Below, in pieces: positions 25,588 to 32,926 of a DNA stretch of 64,000 nt. Location: the NCBI GenBank assembly GCA_018660835.1, contig JABJJN010000024.1, positions 2,501 through 66,500 of the forward strand. The letters are read 5' to 3'. Under the pieces are notes generated by a model. The model saw only the letters and a program-made list of their open reading frames with translations, ran no database searches and was not told the origin of the DNA. Each line of letters opens with the position of its first letter. The first letter of the stretch is position 1. A program made the position numbers and the translations under genes. This stretch comes from Gemmatimonadota bacterium (GTDB lineage Bacteria; Latescibacterota; UBA2968; UBA8231).

Positions 25588-27693
25588 TCACAACAGACCC
25601 CAACGTTTGCGCAGGACCCATTCGCCACATAGTGAGACAATCAGGACCAGCAACCACCAGGATTGGCTGATTTCGACCCCGTTCTCCCGTGCGTCGAGAG
25701 CCAGAACAGGAGGAGGGGCCAGGCGATCGGCCAGCTGCCGCCACTGGGATAAGGGTCGAAACTCTCCCCCACTTGCCTGTGAAATGCGCCGCAGGAGGGC
25801 ATCATCGCGACGCTGGTCAGACATTTCGATGCTCTGCTCAGCAATGACGAATCGCCCCGTGTCCTCGCCAAGGACGTTGCCCTGAGCCAGCGCTCTCAGT
25901 TCATACGAGTACTCGCCCGGTTGGAGATTCGACCAAGAAGCCAGGTAACGACCGGATCCAAGCCGCTGAAGGGAGGGCACATGCTGCTGGCCGTTTAGCT
26001 GAAACTCGAATTGCGCGTCGCCAAAGGGCTGCATCAACTCATCGAAGACTTCGATCTGCACTTGAGCGGTCTGGCCATGCTTTACGACACGTGCTTCTGG
26101 ATGAGATCGCACCCGACGCGCGGCATCTGTAAGACCAAGCCACTGAACACTCTGACGCCAAAATCGACGCACCATCTGGGGGCTCTCTCCGGTACCACTG
26201 GCGAGCAGATCCAGGCGCCAGAAGCCGCTGCCGATCACGCTTAGTACACGCCCCCCTCCAACGCTGGCAGCCGTCGCAACAGGTGCGCCACCGGCTTCCA
26301 ACAGAACGGTGGAATCGGTGGACTGCCGCAACCCGGCTGCTACACCTAGCAAGGGCGGCAAAGCTGACCAGCCAGCCACTTCGCTACCTGGGGATCGGAG
26401 CGCGGGATGATGGTGACCGTGCTGAGCAACCTGAAGCGGATGATCCGAAGTCTTCAGAGCCGCCGCAGGGATCAGTAGCGGCAGGGCAGATGGCGCGGCT
26501 CCACCTGAGCTCGATAGTCTTTCACCAGCAATGAACAGCAGCCCACCGCCGGTCAGCACGAATTGGTGTATCACATCATCAACTGAAGAGATTTGCGTGG
26601 GGGCAGGATCGTGCAGAACCAGCACATCAACTTCGGACAGATCCTGTGAGACGAGTTCGTCTTGGAATCCCATCACGTGAAACTGACAGGCCAAGGAGGA
26701 GTCGGCAGCCAAGGTCCGGCGCAAGAATGCGAAGTCAGCTGAGGGGCCGCCGGCGACGACGAGCACCCTCAACCGATGAGGTCTCACGAGGACGAATATC
26801 GTTTCTATGTTGTTGTCCTGCGTGATCTCTCCGATCCGTGGTCTGATCTGCACCGCGAGAGACTGCAGGCCTGCCGACAGGGGTGGCAAGGCAATCTGAG
26901 TCGAAGAGATCTCACCTGCGGTGTCCAATGGTCGCTCGACTGAAGCGACAAGGCTGTCCTGAGCAAAGATATCAACCTGCACCAGCTCCCCTTCAAAACC
27001 CCATTGTCGTAGCTCAAGGTCAAGGGAGGCCCCGCGGCCGGAGAACACGGTGGCCGGCGCTTCGACGGACACAATCTGGATGTCATCGGGGGATGTAGCG
27101 GAACCAACACCGAGAGTGTGAACTGGCACGCCGAGATTCTGCGCGACCATCGTTGGATCGGCGCCCAGATTGTGCCGGCCATCGGAAATAAGGATGACCG
27201 CGTGCAGACGTTGGGTGTCAACGCCCCAACGAGGTGCCTGCGCCAGGGCAGAAGCGATGTCTGTCGCATGCCCATCTGGTGGTGCCTCAGTCGCCACCTT
27301 CCAGCGCGAGAGATGAGGTTGTTCAGCAAAAGTGCCAACGATGCTTCGTTGCAGCGTCTCACCGAGATCCGACGACATCGAGTCTACGACAGTCGACCAG
27401 CGAGAGGATCCCCCTTCACGAATCGACATGGACTGGCTGTTGTCGATGAGGGTGACGACGCCCGGATATCTCGCTTGCTGCACGATATAGCTGAGCATCG
27501 GCGTAGCGAGCAGCAGTAGAAGCAGGCTGAGGGTCAAACTGCGCAGAAGCTGCAATGCAAGACGGGCGCGCGCAGTGATAGGAGGTCGCGTCTCTCGATA
27601 GACTCGGCGCACGAACCAAAGTGATGGAGGCCATAGAAACAGCCACCACCAGATACCATTGAGATCAAGTCCCGTATTCAGAAGGTCGATCAA
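25588..27693 (-). CDS. Membrane protein with vWA-like and glutamine-amidotransferase-like domains
   Basis: The 701-residue protein has two N-terminal membrane helices (about 13-30 and 50-71), then a von Willebrand A-like domain opening with V-T-L-I-D-N-S-Q-S-M (Asp84, Ser86, Ser88 give the D-x-S-x-S metal site). A beta-sandwich region (about 220-300) follows, then a class I amidotransferase-like fold (about 310-460, V-V-A-G-G-P-S ... G-G-G-L-L-F-I-A-G), another beta-rich domain and a last helix (about 675-693). This layout is seen in uncharacterised BatA-related proteins of FCB and planctomycete bacteria. Their function is not established; a role in envelope complexes with MoxR-type ATPases is often proposed. 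It lies 10 bp downstream of tsaD. Confidence 0.7.
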   Translation of the reverse strand: MIDLLNTGLDLNGIWWWLFLWPPSLWFVRRVYRETRPPITARARLALQLLRSLTLSLLLLLLATPMLSYIVQQARYPGVVTLIDNSQSMSIREGGSSRWSTVVDSMSSDLGETLQRSIVGTFAEQPHLSRWKVATEAPPDGHATDIASALAQAPRWGVDTQRLHAVILISDGRHNLGADPTMVAQNLGVPVHTLGVGSATSPDDIQIVSVEAPATVFSGRGASLDLELRQWGFEGELVQVDIFAQDSLVASVERPLDTAGEISSTQIALPPLSAGLQSLAVQIRPRIGEITQDNNIETIFVLVRPHRLRVLVVAGGPSADFAFLRRTLAADSSLACQFHVMGFQDELVSQDLSEVDVLVLHDPAPTQISSVDDVIHQFVLTGGGLLFIAGERLSSSGGAAPSALPLLIPAAALKTSDHPLQVAQHGHHHPALRSPGSEVAGWSALPPLLGVAAGLRQSTDSTVLLEAGGAPVATAASVGGGRVLSVIGSGFWRLDLLASGTGESPQMVRRFWRQSVQWLGLTDAARRVRSHPEARVVKHGQTAQVQIEVFDELMQPFGDAQFEFQLNGQQHVPSLQRLGSGRYLASWSNLQPGEYSYELRALAQGNVLGEDTGRFVIAEQSIEMSDQRRDDALLRRISQASGGEFRPLSQWRQLADRLAPPPVLALDARENGVEISQSWWLLVLIVSLCGEWVLRKRWGLL

Positions 27694-27703
27694 TGGATCA
27701 CGA

Positions 27704-28747
27704 TCAATTTGAGGTCGTCAGACCTGGTAAGGGCAACCTTGGCTGGGCGTCCAAGTCATAGCCATCCGTCTCACCTTGCGCGAAACGATAGGCTCCGGCG
27801 GAGGCAATCATGGCTGCATTGTCAGTGCACAAGGCGATGTCTGGCACCACGAGACGGGCACCTGCATTTTCCAGGGCCGACGCGAGTTGCTCTCGCAAGC
27901 ATCGATTTGCCGCGACACCGCCAACAAGAGCTGCATGCGACACGTTACATGCAGCAACGGCCCGGACCGTGCGATCCACCAACACATCTACGACGGCCTG
28001 CTCGAAGCTTGCTGCGATATCCGCGGTGGCATCCACCACTGCCTGCGGACCATCTTGCTCGCGAAGTTTTTTCACATGAGTCAGGACTGACGTCTTCAAG
28101 CCAGAGAAACTCACATCGTAGGTGTCTCGACCTGAGAGCGCGCGAGGAAATCGAATCGCCTGTGGATTTCCATCTCGGGCGATGTCGGACACGGCTCGCC
28201 CGCCCATCACGAACTGCCCAGGAGGTAGCAGCCCAAGAAGCTTGGCGACCTTGTCAAAGGCTTCACCGGCTGCGTCGTCCAAGGTAGCACCGAGCAGTTC
28301 ATAGCGGCCTAGCTTGCGAACGTGGATCAGCTCCGTATGGCCCCCAGAGGCAAGCAGTGCCACGAAGGGCGGTTGAAGGTCAGAATTGATAAGGGCGGAG
28401 AACAGGTGGCCCTCGAGATGATGGACCCCGATCAGAGGCAGACCACAGCCAAAGGCGAGTCCCTTTGCCAGGTTCACCCCGGCCAGAAGGGATCCGATCA
28501 GCCCAGGACCATGTGTCACTGCAATGGCGGAGAGATCGTCCAGGCCAACCCCCGCCTCTTCAAGGGTTGATTCGATGACGGGAAGACCGGCTCGGATATG
28601 CGCCCGCGAAGCCAGTTCGGGAACGACGCCACCGTATGGAAGATGATCCATCTGCGATAGAACGACACTGGCACGGACGTCGCGCTCGCTGGTGGCGAGG
28701 GCGGCGGCCGTCTCGTCACACGAGGACTCGATTCCTAGAACAAACAA
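27704..28747 (-). CDS. tsaD: tRNA N6-adenosine threonylcarbamoyltransferase TsaD
   Basis: TsaD transfers the threonylcarbamoyl group from TC-AMP to A37 of ANN-decoding tRNAs, with TsaB, TsaE and TsaC. The 347-residue product has the ASKHA fold start G-I-E-S-S-C-D-E-T, the iron-binding H-H-L-E-G-H (His110 and His114), L-L-A-S-G-G-H-T and the C-terminal G-G-V-A-A-N-R-C-L-R. The iron-ligand Asp in L-C-T-D-N-A-A-M-I-A is present. Length and motifs are normal. It lies 6 bp downstream of the YbbR gene. TsaB, TsaC and TsaE are not in the window. Confidence 0.96.
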   Translation of the reverse strand: MFVLGIESSCDETAAALATSERDVRASVVLSQMDHLPYGGVVPELASRAHIRAGLPVIESTLEEAGVGLDDLSAIAVTHGPGLIGSLLAGVNLAKGLAFGCGLPLIGVHHLEGHLFSALINSDLQPPFVALLASGGHTELIHVRKLGRYELLGATLDDAAGEAFDKVAKLLGLLPPGQFVMGGRAVSDIARDGNPQAIRFPRALSGRDTYDVSFSGLKTSVLTHVKKLREQDGPQAVVDATADIAASFEQAVVDVLVDRTVRAVAACNVSHAALVGGVAANRCLREQLASALENAGARLVVPDIALCTDNAAMIASAGAYRFAQGETDGYDLDAQPRLPLPGLTTSN

Positions 28748-28753
28748 GGAGCG

Positions 28754-29683
28754 TCAGCGGTCGACAATACTGACTCGAGCGGGGATGATCTCGAGCAATT
28801 CATAGAGTCGATCGGTTGGGCTCAATACGAGTTCACCGGCCTCGTTCGCACCCGATGCGGTACGTAGATCCACGTACAAACCCAAATCGGTTTCAGGATC
28901 GAGGGAACCGATCAGATCGGCGCCCCCTCGAACCTTCACGGTAACACGAGACGGTGCCGCAGCGGCGCCTGGCCGCCCTTCGACCCTGACAGGGACGTTG
29001 CCGACTTCATACTCTGCAAGTTCCTGGATGTCGGCGATCAAGGTGGTCACTTGATGATCCAGGTGGAGAAGGTTTGTTGATGGTTGCGCCAATTGGACAT
29101 CTAACTCTACTGGGCCAGAGAGACCCGTGAGGGTGAGGGTGTCCGTGTGAATGAGGTGAATGGCCTGCACAAGATGGAGCGGCCCCGAGATCGTAACTGA
29201 ATCCGGCTTGAGAGCGACGTGGCCGACGATTGTGAAGGAATTTGCCGCCTCCAGGACAGTTGCAGGTTCTATAGGAACTTTGCGCGTTTCGAGACGATCA
29301 AGGGCAACCGTCACTTCACGTGGCCTGATCACCGACTCAACCACGAGGTTGAGTTCGGAGTGATCCTCTACTTGATCCGGGGAAGGCCGAATGGTCGCTC
29401 GTCCGCCAGGGCTAAGTTCGGACTGCAGATGCAGCACGAAATCAGACTCGTCCAGGCGAAGCAAGTCCTTCCCATCGCCAAAGACGGCGATACGCGCAGT
29501 CGCCGGTAGCTCGGAGGCTACAACGAGCGCCGACTCGCCTGCAGGCTGCGGATCATCCACCAGAAGCCTGATATCGAGTTCACGACGATAGCTGTGTTCG
29601 GTAACGGCATGGAGCCAGAGACCTGTCGCCAGAAAGAGGGCTCCAAGCTTTACACCCCAGTCCCCCGTGAGCCAGTCCTTCAC
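28754..29683 (-). CDS. YbbR-domain membrane protein (CdaR-like)
   Basis: The 309-residue protein begins with a short cytoplasmic segment and one membrane helix (about 10-27, V-K-L-G-A-L-F-L-A-T-G-L-W-L-H), as YbbR proteins do (W-x-x-K-x-x-S/A-L), then three or so YbbR-type beta repeats outside the membrane (about 30-115, 115-205, 215-309), for example V-T-V-A-L-D-R-L-E and V-T-I-S-G-P-L. In Firmicutes, CdaR regulates the diadenylate cyclase CdaA and the genes are adjacent; no CdaA gene lies in this window. The gene is followed closely by tsaD. The function in this lineage is unproven. Confidence 0.75.
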   Translation of the reverse strand: MKDWLTGDWGVKLGALFLATGLWLHAVTEHSYRRELDIRLLVDDPQPAGESALVVASELPATARIAVFGDGKDLLRLDESDFVLHLQSELSPGGRATIRPSPDQVEDHSELNLVVESVIRPREVTVALDRLETRKVPIEPATVLEAANSFTIVGHVALKPDSVTISGPLHLVQAIHLIHTDTLTLTGLSGPVELDVQLAQPSTNLLHLDHQVTTLIADIQELAEYEVGNVPVRVEGRPGAAAAPSRVTVKVRGGADLIGSLDPETDLGLYVDLRTASGANEAGELVLSPTDRLYELLEIIPARVSIVDR

Positions 29684-29710
29684 CCGATCATCCTCAACGC
29701 CGCCCCATAT

Positions 29711-29902
29711 CTATTTGTACGATTCGCGAAGTTCTTTGCCCACACTTAGCTCACCATTGTCGATGCGAAGATTGAAACCGCAGTCAGGGTGAGTGCAGAC
29801 CCAGGCCTTGTAGTGGATGGAGGAGCCATCGCGACCGTAGTCTGAGAGCGGCACAAGGACGCCCTGTTGACACTTCTGACACGCTGGAAATTGCTGTTCC
29901 AT
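29711..29902 (-). CDS. Small zinc-ribbon protein
   Basis: From ATG 29902 the product has 63 residues with C-Q-K-C (residues 9-12) and C-T-H-P-D-C near residues 36-41, a four-cysteine zinc ribbon. The start is set by GGGAGGGG 8 bp upstream; a longer frame to 29926 would include the ribosome binding site in the coding region. Zinc ribbons of this size often bind RNA or DNA or assist a partner protein. No named family is recognised. It lies between the phosphatase gene (43-bp gap) and the YbbR gene. Confidence 0.65.
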   Translation of the reverse strand: MEQQFPACQKCQQGVLVPLSDYGRDGSSIHYKAWVCTHPDCGFNLRIDNGELSVGKELRESYK

Positions 29903-29944
29903 CCTGACATCCCCTCCCAAGGACACTTTCCAGCGTCCTTCGTC

Positions 29945-30427
29945 TTAGGCTTGCTGCTTTTCGTTTGCACACCGAACCGCGAAATCTCGGATCATCGCTT
30001 CCTGTTCTGCCGTCTCAATTGAGCCAGGTCGCTTATGTCTCACCTCTTCGATCGCCGCGTCTCCGGATAAGCCATCTCGCACAAGATAACACGCGAGAAG
30101 TGTTCCGGTGCGTCCCAGCCCCGCTCGACAATGCACGAGGGCTGCATAACCCCGATCCTCGGCTTCGTCGACAACTCTTAAGAAACTCTCAATTGTGTCT
30201 TGAGACGGTGAGGTCATGTCGGGCACAGGCAGATGTACACCGACCAGACCCGCTTGCTCTAGGAACGCCGGATCGAGAGGTGATTCAGTCAATGACACGA
30301 TGACGCCAATGTCTTGCGAGCGGAAGTAGCTTAGATCGTCCTTGAGAGACACGCCCATATACGGCGCTCCCCCTGGGAGTCCGGATGCGGCGAGTCGCCC
30401 CTCAACGATCCAGCTGAAGTTAAATGG
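29945..30427 (-). CDS. Dual-specificity (DSP) protein phosphatase
   Basis: The product has the cysteine-dependent phosphatase loop H-C-R-A-G-L-G-R-T-G (C-x(5)-R, with the nucleophile Cys and the phosphate-binding Arg) and a general-acid Asp in L-P-V-P-D-M-T. The N-terminal W-I-V-E-G-R-L-A-A-S-G-L-P matches small atypical DSPs of the CDKN3/PTEN-like group. I use GTG 30427 (160 residues), since a longer frame to 30487 adds 20 residues that only repeat the end of the moaDE frame. It overlaps the stop of moaDE by 8 bases, so translation is coupled. The substrate is unknown; protein Tyr/Ser/Thr or small phosphates are possible. Confidence 0.8.
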   Translation of the reverse strand, partial: PFNFSWIVEGRLAASGLPGGAPYMGVSLKDDLSYFRSQDIGVIVSLTESPLDPAFLEQAGLVGVHLPVPDMTSPSQDTIESFLRVVDEAEDRGYAALVHCRAGLGRTGTLLACYLVRDGLSGDAAIEEVRHKRPGSIETAEQEAMIRDFAVRCANEKQQA

Positions 30428-31121
30428 CACCTGAGGTGTTGCCTTCTTTGGACTGCGCCCGTGGCCCCTCGACCCAGAAGGACCCATCGGGACCTACTTC
30501 CTTCTTCCAGATAGGTGCGACCTCCTTAATCCGGTCAATCACATAGCGGGAGGCAGAGAAGGCCTCTGCTCTGTGAGGACTCGCAACAGTAATCAGCACC
30601 GAAACCTCGCCAATTTCGAGACGACCTACTCGGTGGCTGATAGCCAGTTTCCCGATGTCCCACTGTTGGGCCGCCTCTTGAGCAATGGATGCAAGCACCC
30701 GCCTCGCCATGTCTTCATAGGCCTCGTAGACGAGGTATTCCGTTGTCAGATCGTTGGCGTTATTGCGAACGACGCCTTCAAAGCGTACGACGGCTCCATC
30801 TGCCTCGGAAGTGACCCAGGCGTGCGCGTCAGCTGCAATGACCTGCTCAGATACACAGATGGTCTTCGCGTCGCCACTTCCACCGCTGACGGGGGGAATG
30901 AGGGCGACTTGATCACCATCCTTGAGCTCGATGTCATCCCCCGCGTATTCCTCGTTCACCGCGATGGAGATGGAAGGAGCGATCCCGGCAAGGGGTGGGA
31001 GATGCTGGCCCAAGTCCCTGCGGAGATCTCCAACACAGTAGTTTTCCCCTACTTCAAGGACTGTTTCTTGGGCACCGACGGCTTCGCGACAGGAGGCAAA
31101 CAGGAGCAAGGTAACGGTCAT
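30420..31121 (-). CDS. moaDE: MoaD-MoaE fusion, molybdopterin synthase
   Basis: This single 233-residue frame joins both subunits of molybdopterin synthase. Residues 1-80 are MoaD (beta-grasp fold, opening M-T-V-T-L-L-L-F-A-S-C-R-E and ending V-A-L-I-P-P-V-S-G-G). The rest is MoaE, with Y-L-V-Y-E-A-Y-E-D-M-A, H-R-V-G-R-L-E-I-G-E, V-A-S-P-H-R-A-E-A-F and P-I-W-K-K-E. MoaD must expose its C-terminal Gly-Gly as a thiocarboxylate, so here it needs cleavage after the G-G, as reported for mycobacterial MoaX. I take ATG 31121; the frame continues upstream to 31223 but those residues are not MoaD-like. No other molybdenum cofactor gene lies in the window. The downstream phosphatase gene is coupled to it. 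Confidence 0.92.
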   Translation of the reverse strand: MTVTLLLFASCREAVGAQETVLEVGENYCVGDLRRDLGQHLPPLAGIAPSISIAVNEEYAGDDIELKDGDQVALIPPVSGGSGDAKTICVSEQVIAADAHAWVTSEADGAVVRFEGVVRNNANDLTTEYLVYEAYEDMARRVLASIAQEAAQQWDIGKLAISHRVGRLEIGEVSVLITVASPHRAEAFSASRYVIDRIKEVAPIWKKEVGPDGSFWVEGPRAQSKEGNTSGAI

Positions 31122-31210
31122 GAAGGTGTCCAGCTTGAAGGTTTTGCGCGAATATAGACGGCAGATAGGCGTGTCGCAATCGCCGTTGTAGGAACAGCAT
31201 ACCAGAAATA

Positions 31211-31248
31211 GAGATGGGGCCACCAGCGTATGCCGGTAGCCCCGTCTC
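31211..31248 (-). terminator. Strong hairpin after the 509-residue surface protein gene
   Basis: An extended stem (31211-31227 with 31232-31248, 15 pairs including one wobble, two mismatches, GTAT loop) begins 40 bp after the stop codon at 31288. On the minus strand it is followed by ATCTCTATTTCTGG. It separates this gene from moaDE, 90 bp further on. Confidence 0.6.
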
Positions 31249-31287
31249 AGATTACTGCCCCAGAGGCGAAGCCTCCGGTAGAGCGCT

Positions 31288-32817
31288 TTACTGCACGAAG
31301 GTCATCTTTTTCATGGAGGTGAAGGAACCTGCCTTCAACTCATAGAAGTAGACACCGCTGCCGACACGAACGCCAGCGTCGGTCCGACCGTCCCAGAGCT
31401 CCGTATAGGAACCTGCGGCGCGAGAATCGGAGACCAACGTCCGAACCACTTGCCCCGTGATGTCAAAGATGCGTACCGACACCGATGCCTCTGTGGCAAT
31501 GTCGAAGCGAATCGTGGTCTCGGGATTGAACGGGTTCGGGAAGTTCTGAGCGAGTGACATGGTCGTCGGCAAGACCTGCACCGATGCCAAAGCCACTTCG
31601 ATCGTCTGAGAGCGTGCAGCACTACCGTCGAAATCTACCTGGCGCAGGTAGTAGTAGACGAAATCCGCCGCCGGTAGCTCCTCGTCGAGGAACTCATAGG
31701 TGCGGAATTCGTTTACAGTGCCTTCGCCTGTAACCATGTCGCCGACACGATCAAATGCTTCGTTGTCGACGCTACGGAAGACTTCCCATCCCAAGTTGTT
31801 GCTCTGGGAAGGTACGGCCCAGGCCAACACGACCTGACTCTGCGGTGTAACGGACCCACCGAAATCAGCCAACTCGGCGGGAACAGGAACGTCCCAAGTA
31901 ACCGAGAAATCGGCAGACAGTTCCAAGGTGGCTCCCTCGGAGTTATCGGCAGATGTGGTGGCTGAAACAGAGGCACTGGTGCTACCGGCGAAAGGACCAC
32001 CCTCAGCGTCGAGGAGGATGCTGGCGCTGCCGGCATCGGAGTCGACGTTCACGGTGGTGCTGGAGCCAGCGGCGAGTTCAGCACCGTCAATGGTGATGCT
32101 CTCGGAACCGTTGTTTGTAACGTCAAAGGCAATGCTCTGACCAGACGCAGCGGCACCAGAGGCATCAGCGAAGCTGACCGAGATCTCGACTTCACCATCA
32201 GAGCCGGCGCCGCTGCCAACTGCGGAATAGTCCGCGCTGACATCGGTGGCCGAGGTGGCGGATAGTACGGGATCAGAGACCGGTGGATTCACCGTCACCG
32301 TCAAGTTACTGAGGGCATCGGCGTCGAAGACGTCTGAATCAACTGTCTTATCGAATGCGAGCAAAATCGACTCAAACGAGACCGTAGCCATATCGTCCGT
32401 GGTGAAGGACGCGGAGGTGGTGACCGTTACTGTAAACGTGAGGTCGCCACTTGTTCCTGGGCTGGTCTGACTCAACTCGGATCCCGCCATCTCAAAGACG
32501 GTGGGGTCTTCAATATTTACCAACCCACCCAGCAGATCGAAGGCGGACTGCATCGCCCCGAGCCCTGAAATGCTGGTGGACGTAAGGTCAAAATGCGATG
32601 CATCACTCACTTTGACGTTGGTTTGGATCTGCTTGACTGAATCCAAGCCGCTTGCTGTTACTTCCAAAGTTATTTGTTCGCCCGGCCCGACGTTTGCCAC
32701 AGATCCACTACCACTGAGGCTGAACGTGACTCCGGCGTTGTTGCCAGCGAAGGCTCCGCTGATCAGTGCCAGGGAGAGGGCCAGGGTGAGCAGTGCTCCC
32801 CTGCGCAATCTCATCAT
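31288..32817 (-). CDS. Secreted cohesin-like surface protein with sorting domain
   Basis: The 509-residue protein has a signal peptide (ending S-G-A-F-A, residue 24). A cohesin-like beta-sandwich follows (about 25-175, G-V-T-F-S-L-S ... F-D-A-D-A-L-S-N-L), then an Ig-like segment with S-G-Q-S-I-A-F-D-V-T-N-N-G-S-E-S (about 190-300). An FN3-like domain with W-E-V-F-R-S-V-D-N-E-A (about 315-405) precedes a C-terminal sorting domain with N-F-P-N-P-F-N-P-E-T and G-S-G-V-Y-F-Y-E-L-K (about 415-509). It is probably anchored or secreted via a type IX-like route. AGGAGA precedes the start. The terminator at 32873-32896 lies just 56 bp upstream, so it may be expressed by read-through from the 1459-residue gene. 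Confidence 0.82.
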   Translation of the reverse strand: MMRLRRGALLTLALSLALISGAFAGNNAGVTFSLSGSGSVANVGPGEQITLEVTASGLDSVKQIQTNVKVSDASHFDLTSTSISGLGAMQSAFDLLGGLVNIEDPTVFEMAGSELSQTSPGTSGDLTFTVTVTTSASFTTDDMATVSFESILLAFDKTVDSDVFDADALSNLTVTVNPPVSDPVLSATSATDVSADYSAVGSGAGSDGEVEISVSFADASGAAASGQSIAFDVTNNGSESITIDGAELAAGSSTTVNVDSDAGSASILLDAEGGPFAGSTSASVSATTSADNSEGATLELSADFSVTWDVPVPAELADFGGSVTPQSQVVLAWAVPSQSNNLGWEVFRSVDNEAFDRVGDMVTGEGTVNEFRTYEFLDEELPAADFVYYYLRQVDFDGSAARSQTIEVALASVQVLPTTMSLAQNFPNPFNPETTIRFDIATEASVSVRIFDITGQVVRTLVSDSRAAGSYTELWDGRTDAGVRVGSGVYFYELKAGSFTSMKKMTFVQ

Positions 32818-32872
32818 TCTAAGTATCTCCTAATATTCTTCTGTAGTCTCGGCACTGCGCCAATAGTGAGAA

Positions 32873-32896
32873 GGGACCCCGCCGAAGCGGGGTCCC
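32873..32896 (-). terminator. UUCG-loop hairpin between two surface protein genes
   Basis: A 10-bp perfect GC-rich stem (GGGACCCCGC / GCGGGGTCCC) with the loop CGAA on the plus strand, which is TTCG on the minus-strand transcript, is flanked by GAGAA and TTCTC that extend the pairing with one bulge. The UUCG tetraloop closed by C-G is extra stable. No long U-tract follows, so it may partly terminate and protect the 3' end of the upstream mRNA. Confidence 0.6.
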
Positions 32897-32926
32897 ATTC
32901 TCTACTCGGCGCTGCGAAGCGAGCGC

